Source: Candidatus Cloacimonadota bacterium
GTDB taxonomy: Bacteria > Cloacimonadota > Cloacimonadia > Cloacimonadales > Cloacimonadaceae
Assembly (NCBI GenBank): GCA_012522635.1
Contig: JAAYKA010000050.1
Span: 1 to 35,307, forward strand
DNA: 35,307 nucleotides
Reading direction: 5' to 3'
Shown here: piece after piece, positions 18,239 through 26,491 of the stretch
How positions within the stretch are numbered: position 1 is the stretch's first letter
How the letters are laid out: every line of letters starts with the position of its first letter
Program-made: the position numbers and the translations under genes
The notes under the pieces: generated by a model
Databases searched by the model: none
What the model was told of the DNA's origin: nothing
Seen by the model: only the letters and a program-made list of their open reading frames with translations

Positions 18239-20101
18239 CTATTGCAATATCTTGTCTGGATAAACTTCGAATGCGCGCATCCACTTTTTCAGGGTCGCGA
18301 TGCGTTCAGCGCGCTCGGTTGGGATAACCAGAGGCCTTCTGCCACGGGTGTCAATAACAATGCCGACGATGCCGCCGTGCAAATCAACCTGCAATTCCTT
18401 GCTCTTGTTTTCGTCCAAAATGAGGCCGCCATGGGTTTTGAGGCTGGCTTTGGCAACTTCGCCAACTCCGCAGGGAACCAGGCGCACTTCGCCAAAGGGG
18501 ATTTCCTCTTCCCAGATGCTGCCGTCAGGAAGCTCCAGCTTGGCATGCAAAGCGGGTTTGCCAACCTTCATCTTGCCAACCGGGGCAACGCAACTGCCCA
18601 TATAGACCATGCAGTCTTTTTTGAAAACTTCGGTGGCAGCCTTGGTGCTGATTTCGGAAAGCACGCCGAGATGGGGCATCATGAAAATGCTGTCCACAGC
18701 GAGACGGGTGACGCCTTCAGGCAAGAAAGCGTTGATGAGCAGCATCACGGTCTGGTGTCTGCGGGGAGCGTGGGAAAGCACACCGCCACTGCCAACCAGA
18801 AGGTCGAGGCTCATCATGTCCACAATCGTGTCGCCGGAAGTGGACTGGCTGAAAGCTTCGGAAATGTCGCGCTGGCGCTGCATTCCCTTCAGGCTGCTGG
18901 CAAATTCCTTGTGCTGTTCAAAAGCCAGACGCAGAGCCTCGATGGCGATGGCCTGTTCCAAAACCAGCTCTTCCAAAAGGGAAGGAATGGTGGTAGGACG
19001 AATCATTTTGTTTTTAATCATGTTGCGCAGATAGCTTTCGTCGATGTCCAGCGGCACCCAGCGCATGATGTTTTCCAAGCCGGCGGATGCCAAAACGTTG
19101 GAGATGCTATAGCTCATGCCGAGGTTCGCGCTCACGGTGCGGTTGAAGATATGCTCTTCGGTGAAAACTGAAAAGACGTCAGTGGTGGCGCCGCCGATGT
19201 CCACGCCAAGAACCTCGATATTTTCTTCTCTGGCAATGGTTTGCATGATGTTTCCAACGGCAGCGGGTGTGGGCATGATGGGCACGCTTTGATGATCTGG
19301 ACCCTGACACCATTCCATGAGTTTGTTATAGCCAGGGGCTTGTTTCATCACGTGTTCCATGAAAAGGTCGTGAATTTTGTCACGGGCGGGGCCGAGGTTT
19401 TCTTTTTCCAGCTTGGGGCGGATGTTGTCGGTCACGATGAGGTCAACCTTTTCTGCCAGTGAATCTTTGATGTGCTGTTGGGCTTCCTTGTTTCCAGCGT
19501 AAATCACGGGAAGCTTGTAGCCCGCTCCCAGCCTCGGTCTGGGGTCGGCACCGCTGACGAGTTCCGCCATTTCCACCACGTGTTTCACGGTTCCGCCATC
19601 CTCGCCGCCTGCCATCAGAATCATGTCTGGGCGCAGCTCGCGGATGCGTTCAATCTTTTCGTGGTTCATGCGTTTGTCGTTGCTGGCAATGAGGTCCATC
19701 ACGATGGCTCCAGCGCCCAAAGCCGCGCGTTCGGCACTTTCTCCGGTCATGGAAGCCACCACACCGGTGACCATCATCTGCAAACCTCCACCAGCGGAAG
19801 AGGTGGAAACGTAGGCATCAACGCCAACATCGCCATCACGGGGAATCACAAACCTGCCGTTTTCCATGAACCGAATATTGGGGTTGTCATACTTGAGCCG
19901 CGCCAGTTCCTCCAGCTCTTGAGTGGCGTTTATCACACCCTTGGTAACGTCGTTCAGCGGGGCTTCCACCGTTGTGGGCGCCTCGCCGCGGATGGTTTGG
20001 CGATATTCGCCATCCACCCATTCGATCAAAATTGCCTTTGTGGTCGTGCTGCCGCAGTCCGTGGCAACGATCCGGGTCAGGCGTTTTTCGTCGTATTGCA
20101 T
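18239..20101 (-). CDS. GlmL/MutL-family ASKHA ATPase (B12-dependent mutase activation type)
   Basis: A 620-aa actin-like ATPase of the GlmL family (glutamate mutase activation; Pfam MutL, unrelated to mismatch repair). Phosphate-1 motif DCGSTTTKA lies at 15-23 and phosphate-2 GVDIGGATTD at 299-308. Conserved family blocks include SSAGGGLQMMVTG at 101-113 and an adenosine-side GSGGVLSHAP near 443. Family members adjoin coenzyme-B12 mutases (glutamate mutase, ornithine and lysine aminomutases) and are thought to swap damaged cofactor using ATP. At 620 aa it is longer than the roughly 460 aa of classical GlmL. GGAGG lies 4 bases before the ATG. The 133-aa gene is 11 bases upstream and the 376-aa gene 9 bases downstream. 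No mutase is in the window, so the client enzyme is unknown. Confidence 0.88.
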   Translation of the reverse strand: MQYDEKRLTRIVATDCGSTTTKAILIEWVDGEYRQTIRGEAPTTVEAPLNDVTKGVINATQELEELARLKYDNPNIRFMENGRFVIPRDGDVGVDAYVSTSSAGGGLQMMVTGVVASMTGESAERAALGAGAIVMDLIASNDKRMNHEKIERIRELRPDMILMAGGEDGGTVKHVVEMAELVSGADPRPRLGAGYKLPVIYAGNKEAQQHIKDSLAEKVDLIVTDNIRPKLEKENLGPARDKIHDLFMEHVMKQAPGYNKLMEWCQGPDHQSVPIMPTPAAVGNIMQTIAREENIEVLGVDIGGATTDVFSVFTEEHIFNRTVSANLGMSYSISNVLASAGLENIMRWVPLDIDESYLRNMIKNKMIRPTTIPSLLEELVLEQAIAIEALRLAFEQHKEFASSLKGMQRQRDISEAFSQSTSGDTIVDMMSLDLLVGSGGVLSHAPRRHQTVMLLINAFLPEGVTRLAVDSIFMMPHLGVLSEISTKAATEVFKKDCMVYMGSCVAPVGKMKVGKPALHAKLELPDGSIWEEEIPFGEVRLVPCGVGEVAKASLKTHGGLILDENKSKELQVDLHGGIVGIVIDTRGRRPLVIPTERAERIATLKKWMRAFEVYPDKILQ

Positions 20102-20112
20102 TATACCTCCGC

Positions 20113-20514
20113 TTATTCAGCTGATCTATCTTTTTTTGAAAATAACTTTTTGAAAAAGGCGCGGCGTTTATTTTTGCGTCTTTTGGTGCGAAGCCTTGAC
20201 TGGGCGCGGCGTTCGCGGTTTATTTCTTCGTCCAGTTCATCGATGCGTTTGATGAGGCGTTTGAGGTTGTCGCCTTCCTGGAGCATGAGGGCAAATGTTT
20301 GATATTTTTGGGAATCGAAAACCATTTCCGCAAAGGGCAGAATGAAATACATCGCCTGGCTGGCAATGCCATGCAGGGGATGCAGCGATTCCAAAAGCAG
20401 GATTCCCGCGGAGCCGAGCTGTCTTTCAGCGATGAAGCGCGCCACCTTTTCAATCATGTTGTTGGCTTCATCCGGGCTGATGGAACCGAGGATTTCCTGA
20501 TGTTGCTTTTTCAT
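20113..20514 (-). CDS. Small conserved basic coiled-coil protein, function unknown
   Basis: A 133-aa protein. The N-terminal half is helical and partly hydrophobic (FIAERQLGSAGILLLESLHPLHGIASQAMYFILPFAEMVF, about 28-66), with no clear signal peptide. The C-terminal half is a charged coiled coil (LKRLIKRIDELDEEINRERR, about 83-102) ending in a strongly basic tail rich in Lys and Arg. I chose ATG 20514 because it starts 1 base after the comF stop; the longer frame from 20565 would overlap comF. It lies between comF and GlmL in a tight operon. The basic tail could bind nucleic acid or membrane lipid. I do not recognise it. Confidence 0.75.
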   Translation of the reverse strand: MKKQHQEILGSISPDEANNMIEKVARFIAERQLGSAGILLLESLHPLHGIASQAMYFILPFAEMVFDSQKYQTFALMLQEGDNLKRLIKRIDELDEEINRERRAQSRLRTKRRKNKRRAFFKKLFSKKDRSAE

Positions 20515-20515
20515 T

Positions 20516-21262
20516 TTAAACCGCCCTGGTTGCTGTGAGCACCGCAACCCTGGCGGCGCCGGCATCTTTCAGAAGCTTGGAGGCTTCATTCACGGTGGAG
20601 CCAGTGGTAAAAACATCGTCCACCAAAATTACCCGCTTGCCCGCGATATCCGATTTTCGACGCAGCGCAAAGGCTCCGGCAAGGTTTTCCAGCCTGGCTT
20701 GGCGGCTCAGGTTTGTCTGGCTGCGGGTGTAAACGCGCCGATAAATGGGCTGGACATAAGGCAAACCCAGCATTGATGCCAGTTTGCGTGCCAGAAGCTC
20801 GGCTTGGTTGAAGCCGCGTTCACGCTTGCGAACCCGGTGCAGCGGAATGGCACACACGCAATCAAAGCGTGCGCCAAAACGATTTGCGGCGGGGATTTCC
20901 ATCAAAGCACGGCTGAAAAAGGCGGCTGGGGAGTTCAGAGAGTCATATTTCAGGCTGTGGACAAGCTCCCGGGTGGGAGATTGATAGACAAAAGCCGCGC
21001 GAGCGAAATCAAAAACAAAATCCAGATGGGAACAGGCTTCGCAATTATAATTTTCCAAAGGCGAGCCACATTTCAGGCAATAATTTTCCAAGATGGGAAC
21101 AAGACGCTCCTGACACTGCTCGCACAAGACCTGGGACGCGGAATCAATCCGGCAGCCGCAGGCAAGGCAAAGCGGTGGGAACAAAAGTTTATCCACTGCG
21201 CTCAAAATGCCGCCATTGCGGGTTTTGGGCTTGTTGGATGTGGTTTTTTTGTCCGGATTCAT
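20516..21262 (-). CDS. comF: ComF-family phosphoribosyltransferase-like protein
   Basis: A 248-aa ComF-type protein, a family linked to DNA uptake and recombination in competence, with a PRTase fold. N-terminal zinc-ribbon Cys pairs are visible (C32/C35, C47/C50, C62/C65, C74/C77). CAIPLHRVRKRERGFNQAELLA at about 137-158 is the ComF signature, and the PRPP loop VILVDDVFTTGST lies at 211-223. The family has usual length about 220-250. The ATG is preceded by AAGG at 8 bases. It is first of the comF, 133-aa, GlmL, 376-aa operon. A role in natural transformation is inferred from the family only. Confidence 0.9.
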   Translation of the reverse strand: MNPDKKTTSNKPKTRNGGILSAVDKLLFPPLCLACGCRIDSASQVLCEQCQERLVPILENYCLKCGSPLENYNCEACSHLDFVFDFARAAFVYQSPTRELVHSLKYDSLNSPAAFFSRALMEIPAANRFGARFDCVCAIPLHRVRKRERGFNQAELLARKLASMLGLPYVQPIYRRVYTRSQTNLSRQARLENLAGAFALRRKSDIAGKRVILVDDVFTTGSTVNEASKLLKDAGAARVAVLTATRAV

Positions 21263-21294
21263 CTTGTTAACCTTTGCATTTTATGTTAGTTCCG

Positions 21295-21323
21295 CATAAA
21301 TCTGGCAGGGCGGTTTTCGTCAA
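21295..21323 (-). promoter_or_regulatory. Predicted sigma70-type promoter of the comF operon
   Basis: On the minus strand TTGACG (21323-21318) and TTTATG (21300-21295) are separated by exactly 17 bases. The -10 ends 32 bases before the comF ATG. It lies in the 86-base gap after the dehydrogenase gene, which has no clear terminator. Confidence 0.45.
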
Positions 21324-21348
21324 TGCTTTTTTTATTTTTACCCTGGTT

Positions 21349-22305
21349 TCAATTCAATCTGGCGGGCGGGTTCTTGCCCAGAATCACGGCGATGGCGTTT
21401 TCCGCCGCCATGAGAGCCATCTTGTTGCGGGTCTCGATGCTGGCTGAACCGATGTGGGGTAAAAGCACCACGTTGGGCAAATCCATCAAGGCTTGAGGCA
21501 CCTTGGGTTCACGCTCGAAAACATCCAAACCGGCGGCAGCTATTTCCTTTGTTTGCAGTGCGTTAATGAGGGCTGCCTCTTCCACGATGGCACCCCTGGC
21601 GGTGTTGATTAGAATGGCGCTGGGCTTCATCCAAGCGAGTTCATTGGCTCCCAAAAGATGGTGGTTTTCGGAAGTTTGCGGCGCGTGGATGCTGATAAAA
21701 TCGGATTCCTTGCAAAGGGTTTCCAAATCCGTCCATTGGTATTCTGGCGGCAAATCTTCCCGCTGGGGGCGCGGACCATGCCACAAAACTTTCATGCCAA
21801 AACCCTGCGCGCGTCGCGCCACGGCTTGGCCAATCCGACCCATGCCGATGATGCCCAAAGTTTTGCCAAAGACGTCATTTCCCAGAAAAAGCAGCGGTTC
21901 CCAGCCGGTGAAAAGACCGTCACGAAGGTATCTGTCGGCTTCCACAACCCTGCGCGCGCAAGCCATCAGCAAGGCCCAAGCCAAATCAGCAGTGCTTTCT
22001 GTGAGTACACCGGGAGTGTTGCAAACCGCGATATTTTTGGAAGTCGCATAGTCCACATCAATGTTGTTGTAGCCCACGGCATAGTTTGAAACGCATTTCA
22101 AGCGAGGAGCGGCGTCCATGAGCTCTTTATCGATGGTATCGGTCAAAAGACAAAGCAGGGCATCCACATCCCGCACGGCGGCAAGCAGTTCGCTTCTTTC
22201 AATGGCTTTATCGGAGGCGTGGACGCGTAGCTGAAACACTGTTTCCAGCTTGTCCAATCCGGGTTTGGGTATGTTTCGGGTCACAAAAACAATTGGTTTG
22301 GGCAT
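21349..22305 (-). CDS. D-2-hydroxyacid dehydrogenase (glyoxylate/hydroxypyruvate reductase-like)
   Basis: A 318-aa NAD(P)-dependent D-isomer-specific 2-hydroxyacid dehydrogenase. The Rossmann motif is GMGRIG (154-159). The substrate loop NYAVGYNNIDVDYA (74-87) is typical of the glyoxylate reductase branch. Catalytic residues are visible as Arg237 (NTARG), Glu266 (FEREP) and His284 (LLPHIGSA). Length is normal. AAGGAG lies 7 bases before the ATG, and the batE stop is only 12 bases upstream, so it is probably the last gene of the Bat operon. Glyoxylate, hydroxypyruvate or 2-oxoacids are possible substrates; sequence alone does not decide between them. Confidence 0.9.
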   Translation of the reverse strand: MPKPIVFVTRNIPKPGLDKLETVFQLRVHASDKAIERSELLAAVRDVDALLCLLTDTIDKELMDAAPRLKCVSNYAVGYNNIDVDYATSKNIAVCNTPGVLTESTADLAWALLMACARRVVEADRYLRDGLFTGWEPLLFLGNDVFGKTLGIIGMGRIGQAVARRAQGFGMKVLWHGPRPQREDLPPEYQWTDLETLCKESDFISIHAPQTSENHHLLGANELAWMKPSAILINTARGAIVEEAALINALQTKEIAAAGLDVFEREPKVPQALMDLPNVVLLPHIGSASIETRNKMALMAAENAIAVILGKNPPARLN

Positions 22306-22317
22306 TTCATAACTCCT

Positions 22318-23088
22318 TTATCGAATCTTTTGGGGGACAACCAGTTCGACATCTTTTTTGTCAAGCCAGCCGCCCACGCCATCGGGCAGAATCACCTGCA
22401 TGGTGGCACTGCCGTTTTGTTTGGTTTCCACCACGGTTCCGGGCGAAAGAACTCGGAAGGCTTTCCCGTTTTTGGCCTGGGTTTTCAGTTCCGCTTCGCG
22501 TAACACAACCGCTTTGGAATTATGACGATGGCGATGGTTTTTGACTCCCAACGCGATGCCGGAAACAAGAAGCAAAATCACGCAAATCATCACCGCCAAA
22601 ACCGGGAGACCGCGTTCTTTTTGGGGCGGATAAAAGAAAAGCAACTGCAGGCTGAGCGTGGTGAGCACCGCCAGAATCAGTACCACAATCGCCAAACGGT
22701 TCAAGGAAAAGAAGTTCCAGATTCCCAAAAAGAGCTGAACCAGATAAGGCTCATGGGTTTCCTCCTGCTCGGAAGGCAGGCTGGAACTGATATATTCCAG
22801 GTTTTGACGGGAAGGTTTGTGAGCAGAATCAAGGTTCAACGCTCGCAAAAACCAAAGCACAGCCTCGCCCTGTTCTCCCAAATGGAAGTGGCAAACACCG
22901 ATATCGTGGAAGAGGTCGGCATTGCGAACCCCTTGTGCCGCAATCTTATCCAGCTTTTCAAGCGTTTGGAAATACTCCGCATTTACAGCCGGAGTTTGAG
23001 AAAGCGAATCATCCAAGGCGGTGATGGTCTGCGCTGGTAGAAAAAGCGATGCGCAAAGAAGAGCCAAGACAAATAATAGCTTTTTCAC
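22318..23088 (-). CDS. batE: BatE-like TPR and SH3-domain membrane protein
   Basis: A 256-aa protein with signal peptide (1-19), a TPR region (about 36-95: LFHDIGVCHFHLGEQGEAVLWFLRALNLD), two membrane helices (about 118-175: NRLAIVVLILAVLTTLSLQLLFF and VLAVMICVILLLVSGIAL), and a C-terminal bacterial SH3-like domain (about 190-252: VLSPGTVVETKQNGSATMQVILPDGVGGWLDKKDVEL). This layout matches BatE of Bacteroidota and spirochaetes. The start is GTG, overlapping the batD stop as GTGA, with GGAGG 4 bases upstream. It ends the Bat block and is followed by the dehydrogenase gene. Confidence 0.85.
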   Translation of the reverse strand: MKKLLFVLALLCASLFLPAQTITALDDSLSQTPAVNAEYFQTLEKLDKIAAQGVRNADLFHDIGVCHFHLGEQGEAVLWFLRALNLDSAHKPSRQNLEYISSSLPSEQEETHEPYLVQLFLGIWNFFSLNRLAIVVLILAVLTTLSLQLLFFYPPQKERGLPVLAVMICVILLLVSGIALGVKNHRHRHNSKAVVLREAELKTQAKNGKAFRVLSPGTVVETKQNGSATMQVILPDGVGGWLDKKDVELVVPQKIR

Positions 23089-24887
23089 GATTCCTCCACC
23101 ACTATGCTGTTTTTACCGTTGTTTTCAGGACGATGGCGGCTGAAAGCCTGAACCAGAGAGCGTAATTTGAGCAAGCCATCCTCCAGGTTTGCGGCTTCGG
23201 CGCCACCCGGCATATAGCGTGCTTTTTGGCAAAGCAGGAAAAAAGCCTCCAGGGATTCAATCAAGTGGGAGGGCAAATCCTGTAGCTGCAAGAGCTCGAT
23301 AACTTCACTCGTGCTCAAGCTGCGGGAAACACCATATTTATTTGCCAGATATTGCGTTAGCCCGCTTTCTGCCAGAGGATAGAAATCCAGCGAAAGCCTG
23401 TCCGCAGCGTCTGTGGCTTGGCGCAGATATTTATTGAGTACACGGTTGGCTGTTTTTTGGGCGTAAAGGCTTGGGTCTTCCCGGCGCAGACGCTGTTCAT
23501 GGGCAAAATACCCCGCCAAAATCAAGGACAGCAGACAAAGCGCGATGACCAGCCAAAACCAGGTGCTGTTTGCATAAACCTTGAAATTGGGATGAGTTTC
23601 GCGCTCCAGCAAGGGGTTGAGGGTTCGGGGCTGATGCCTTTCCAAAAGCCCGGAAAAATAGGACAACACGTTGCCTTGTTTAACTTTAAGGACGATGCTC
23701 TGTCCCCGGAAAACCTGGTAGGAACCAGTTGAGCTGTCGAACCAACTGAAGACAGCGCCAGGAATCTCATAATCGCCAGTCTCTCTGGGGATTAGCGTAT
23801 AAACAATGCGCCGGGTTCCAGCGATGGCATTTTTCAGATTGTCTTCGACACCCGGCTCTGAAATCTGGAAATTATCAATTTTGGGGAATTGTTGCGGGAT
23901 GAATTGGCCAAAATTGCCCCTGCCGGAAATGGTTATGGTGCAGGTCAAGGCTTCTCCCAGACTGATTTTGGAGCTTGAAAAACTTTGGCTGACCTTAAAA
24001 CTTCCCACCGCACCGGAAAAATCCGCTGGTTTCCCCGCCGGCAAAGGCTTCACATCCAGCCAGGTATCCTCGGAATCCACATTTCTATTCAGATGGCTTT
24101 GCCAGCCGGAAAACTTCACCCTTCCCGAAAGTGTGGGCAGCTTAATTCTGCCATTTTGCTGAGGATAGATAATGGAACGTTTAATCAGGGCACGCTGAAA
24201 ACGCCTGTCCTTATGCTTAACCTCTTCATAATTCAAGCTTCGCGGCTGTTCGTGAATGGTTTTTCCGTAGCCCGGATGGTCTTTTTCCATCAAAGTTTCA
24301 AAGGAATCGACCCGATTTTCGGTGTAGAGATACCAGGAAACCACAACCGGCTCGCCCTGCCAAACGCTATGACTGCCAGGAATGCAGAGCAACATGGTTT
24401 CGCCACCGCTGGAATTGCGCTCTGGATAGAGCCCGGAATAGGGGTCGAACCAAGGGTCAAAGCTATGCTGTTGCTGCGAAGAAGGGGGCGGCGCATCCTC
24501 CACCCTAATCCGCTGTTCGCCTGTGGCATAGTTTCTTCCATTGTGGCTGAAACTGAAGCCTGGTATGGAAAAAGTCCCCTTTCTTTGCGGCATGTAAAAA
24601 TAGGTGAAAATTTTGGTGAAGGAGCTGGATTTCACACCGTTAACCCAGGAAACTTGGCTGGAACTGCTGCTGACCACATTGCGGAAGCTGAAACCGCTGA
24701 CCATCGGTGCTTCGGGCGCTCTGAGATTAAAATCCGCAGTGCTACGGACATGAAGGATGAGCTCAAGCTGGTCGTTCATGGTGATGCTGTTTTGCTTCAG
24801 CGAAGAGGAAACTCTCAAATCCTGGGCTGTCAAAACCTGCATGCCAAACAAAATCAGCAGCAGGGGAAGAATTCGTTTTACCACCAT
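23085..24887 (-). CDS. batD: BatD, membrane-anchored oxygen-tolerance family protein
   Basis: A 600-aa BatD family protein. Signal peptide 1-21, then a long beta-rich periplasmic part with Ig-like modules (residues 22-440, including SFSHNGRNYATGEQRIRVEDAPPP and LIPRETGDYEIPGAVFSWFD), one membrane helix (about 443-461), and a cytoplasmic C-terminal helical domain of about 135 residues. Length agrees with the family. GGAGG lies 4 bases before the ATG, which overlaps batC by 10 bases; batE overlaps its end. Bat proteins are thought to form an inner-membrane complex with the VWA proteins and MoxR. The first link to oxygen tolerance comes from Bacteroides work; the molecular role is still unclear. 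Confidence 0.88.
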   Translation of the reverse strand: MVVKRILPLLLILFGMQVLTAQDLRVSSSLKQNSITMNDQLELILHVRSTADFNLRAPEAPMVSGFSFRNVVSSSSSQVSWVNGVKSSSFTKIFTYFYMPQRKGTFSIPGFSFSHNGRNYATGEQRIRVEDAPPPSSQQQHSFDPWFDPYSGLYPERNSSGGETMLLCIPGSHSVWQGEPVVVSWYLYTENRVDSFETLMEKDHPGYGKTIHEQPRSLNYEEVKHKDRRFQRALIKRSIIYPQQNGRIKLPTLSGRVKFSGWQSHLNRNVDSEDTWLDVKPLPAGKPADFSGAVGSFKVSQSFSSSKISLGEALTCTITISGRGNFGQFIPQQFPKIDNFQISEPGVEDNLKNAIAGTRRIVYTLIPRETGDYEIPGAVFSWFDSSTGSYQVFRGQSIVLKVKQGNVLSYFSGLLERHQPRTLNPLLERETHPNFKVYANSTWFWLVIALCLLSLILAGYFAHEQRLRREDPSLYAQKTANRVLNKYLRQATDAADRLSLDFYPLAESGLTQYLANKYGVSRSLSTSEVIELLQLQDLPSHLIESLEAFFLLCQKARYMPGGAEAANLEDGLLKLRSLVQAFSRHRPENNGKNSIVVEES

Positions 24888-25519
24888 TTTCCTCCATCTT
24901 TAAAGCGTTTGTTTGAGCTTTGATTTTGCCTGTCACGCGCTTCCTGCTGGTCAAGTGCGTCCAGTTGATTGCTATATTTGTTCTGCTCATCCGTGTTTTC
25001 TGGCGAACTTTTTTCAGGCTCGGGGGTCTTTTGAGGCTTGTCCTGTTTGCCGTTCGAAGCCTCAGGCGGTTCATATTTTTGACGGTAAAGCACCAATTCA
25101 TAATTTGACTTGGCGTCGTGGTCATCAGGGTCCAGCAACATCGCTTCGCGATAGGCTTCCAGCGCTGCATCCATATCGTCCTGCCGATAAAGAGCATTTC
25201 CCCGGTCAAAATGGCAGCGGGAGGATTCCTTGTTTTTCTTTATGGCTTCCGCCTGGCTTTTTGAGCTTTCCTGATATTTTCCGAGGCGATATTGCGCCTT
25301 CCCCAAGCTATTTTCAGGAATTGGGTCTTTGGAGCCGCCACGCGCTTTTTCCCAAATCTTTTCCGCAGTGGAATAATCCTCTTTTTGATAGCTGGAAGAT
25401 GCTTTGGCATGACGATAGACCTTGTTTTTGAAAAGAAGTTCAAAAGCGAGAAAAGCCAGAATCAGCAGGCATAAAATGATTACCGAAAGCTGGATGGGAT
25501 TGAGTTTGCGCAGCTTCAT
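24878..25519 (-). CDS. batC: BatC-like TPR protein
   Basis: A 213-aa protein with one N-terminal membrane helix (about 10-30), TPR motifs (about 33-150, best seen in HFDRGNALYRQDDMDAALEAYREAMLLDPDDHDAKSNYELV), and a Pro/Lys/Glu-rich low-complexity tail with Gln and Asn near the end, closing in KWW. This is the usual BatC layout. It starts as ATGA on the batB stop and overlaps batD by 10 bases. Confidence 0.85.
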   Translation of the reverse strand: MKLRKLNPIQLSVIILCLLILAFLAFELLFKNKVYRHAKASSSYQKEDYSTAEKIWEKARGGSKDPIPENSLGKAQYRLGKYQESSKSQAEAIKKNKESSRCHFDRGNALYRQDDMDAALEAYREAMLLDPDDHDAKSNYELVLYRQKYEPPEASNGKQDKPQKTPEPEKSSPENTDEQNKYSNQLDALDQQEARDRQNQSSNKRFKDGGKWW

Positions 25520-26487
25520 GAGCGCTTCTCCCTGGGACGCAGAGGCAGAATCAGGCTTTCCGCCAAAAGCAGGAGCAAGGCTGCCACAACCCCGAAGGCA
25601 AATTGGTCTTTCATGGCGGTTTCGGTTCTTTTTCGATATTTTCCCGCTTTTTGAGACATGTGCTCGAAAGCGGCATGCAATTCAGTTTGGGCGGGTGAAA
25701 CCATGAAAAACTCACCATTCCCCACTGCCGCAATCTTTTTTAAGGTTTCCACATCCAGTTTGCTCAAAACTTTCTCACCTGTGGCGGGGTTTTTCACCCA
25801 AGCGCCTTCCTCTGTGCCAATTCCCATCACAAAAACGCGTCTTCCCTGCGCGCCCAAACGCCGAGCCTGAGCCACACCCTGGCGTTGAAGGTCCTCCCCA
25901 TCCGTGATGAGCAACACAATTTCGTTGCCTCCGGAAGTCACAAAGCTATTCTCCGCCATGTTTAAAGCGGCGCCGATGTCCGTGCCGGGACGCACAGCAC
26001 TGGAGGTGCCAAGCCCGCTCAAAACCATTGTCAAAGCTTCATGGTCGTCTGTGAGAGGACATTCCATCAAAGCGTTTCCAGCAAAGGAAATCAAGCCCAC
26101 CCGGTCGTCTTTCAGTTTTTGGATAAAAGCGGCAGTTTGGAGTTTTGCCCATTGCAGGCGGGAAGGCATCATATCTGTGGCGTCCATGCTGAGCGAAATA
26201 TCCAGACAAATAATGGCGTCCATGCCGCTGCTTTCATGTTCCCGGTCTTCAAAATCCCACTGCGGGCGCAAGAGCGCGAAAACGATGAAAACCAATGCCA
26301 GCATCAGTAAAACGTATTTCAGGGTTTGGAAAAAGGGGGAATGTTGGCTCAGCCATTGCTGGCTGTAATGCTGGTCTGCAAAGCGTTCGAAGCGTTTACT
26401 ACGCCGCCTTTTTTGCCAAATCAACAACAAAATCAGGGGAATCAGGATTAGGAGCAGCCAAAGATGTTCAGGATAATATATATTCAC
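25516..26487 (-). CDS. batB: BatB, VWA-domain inner-membrane protein
   Basis: A 323-aa membrane protein. An N-terminal Aerotolerance-type membrane region is followed by a VWA domain and a C-terminal helix (FAFGVVAALLLLLAESLILPL). The helices are at about 9-24 and 57-73. The MIDAS motif DISLS lies at 96-100 and its late Asp in LITDGED. I chose GTG at 26487 because GGAG lies 7 bases before it, the start follows the batA stop by 4 bases, and the protein then opens with YYPEHLWLLLILIPL as other Bat VWA proteins do. An ATG at 26529 would overlap batA by 38 bases. Confidence 0.88.
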   Translation of the reverse strand: MNIYYPEHLWLLLILIPLILLLIWQKRRRSKRFERFADQHYSQQWLSQHSPFFQTLKYVLLMLALVFIVFALLRPQWDFEDREHESSGMDAIICLDISLSMDATDMMPSRLQWAKLQTAAFIQKLKDDRVGLISFAGNALMECPLTDDHEALTMVLSGLGTSSAVRPGTDIGAALNMAENSFVTSGGNEIVLLITDGEDLQRQGVAQARRLGAQGRRVFVMGIGTEEGAWVKNPATGEKVLSKLDVETLKKIAAVGNGEFFMVSPAQTELHAAFEHMSQKAGKYRKRTETAMKDQFAFGVVAALLLLLAESLILPLRPREKRS

Positions 26488-26491
26488 GGGA

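Noticed and set aside
18239-20101. Reading the GlmL-family gene as mismatch-repair MutL
   Set aside because: The Pfam name MutL here means the glutamate mutase activator. The sequence has actin-like ATPase motifs, not GHKL motifs.
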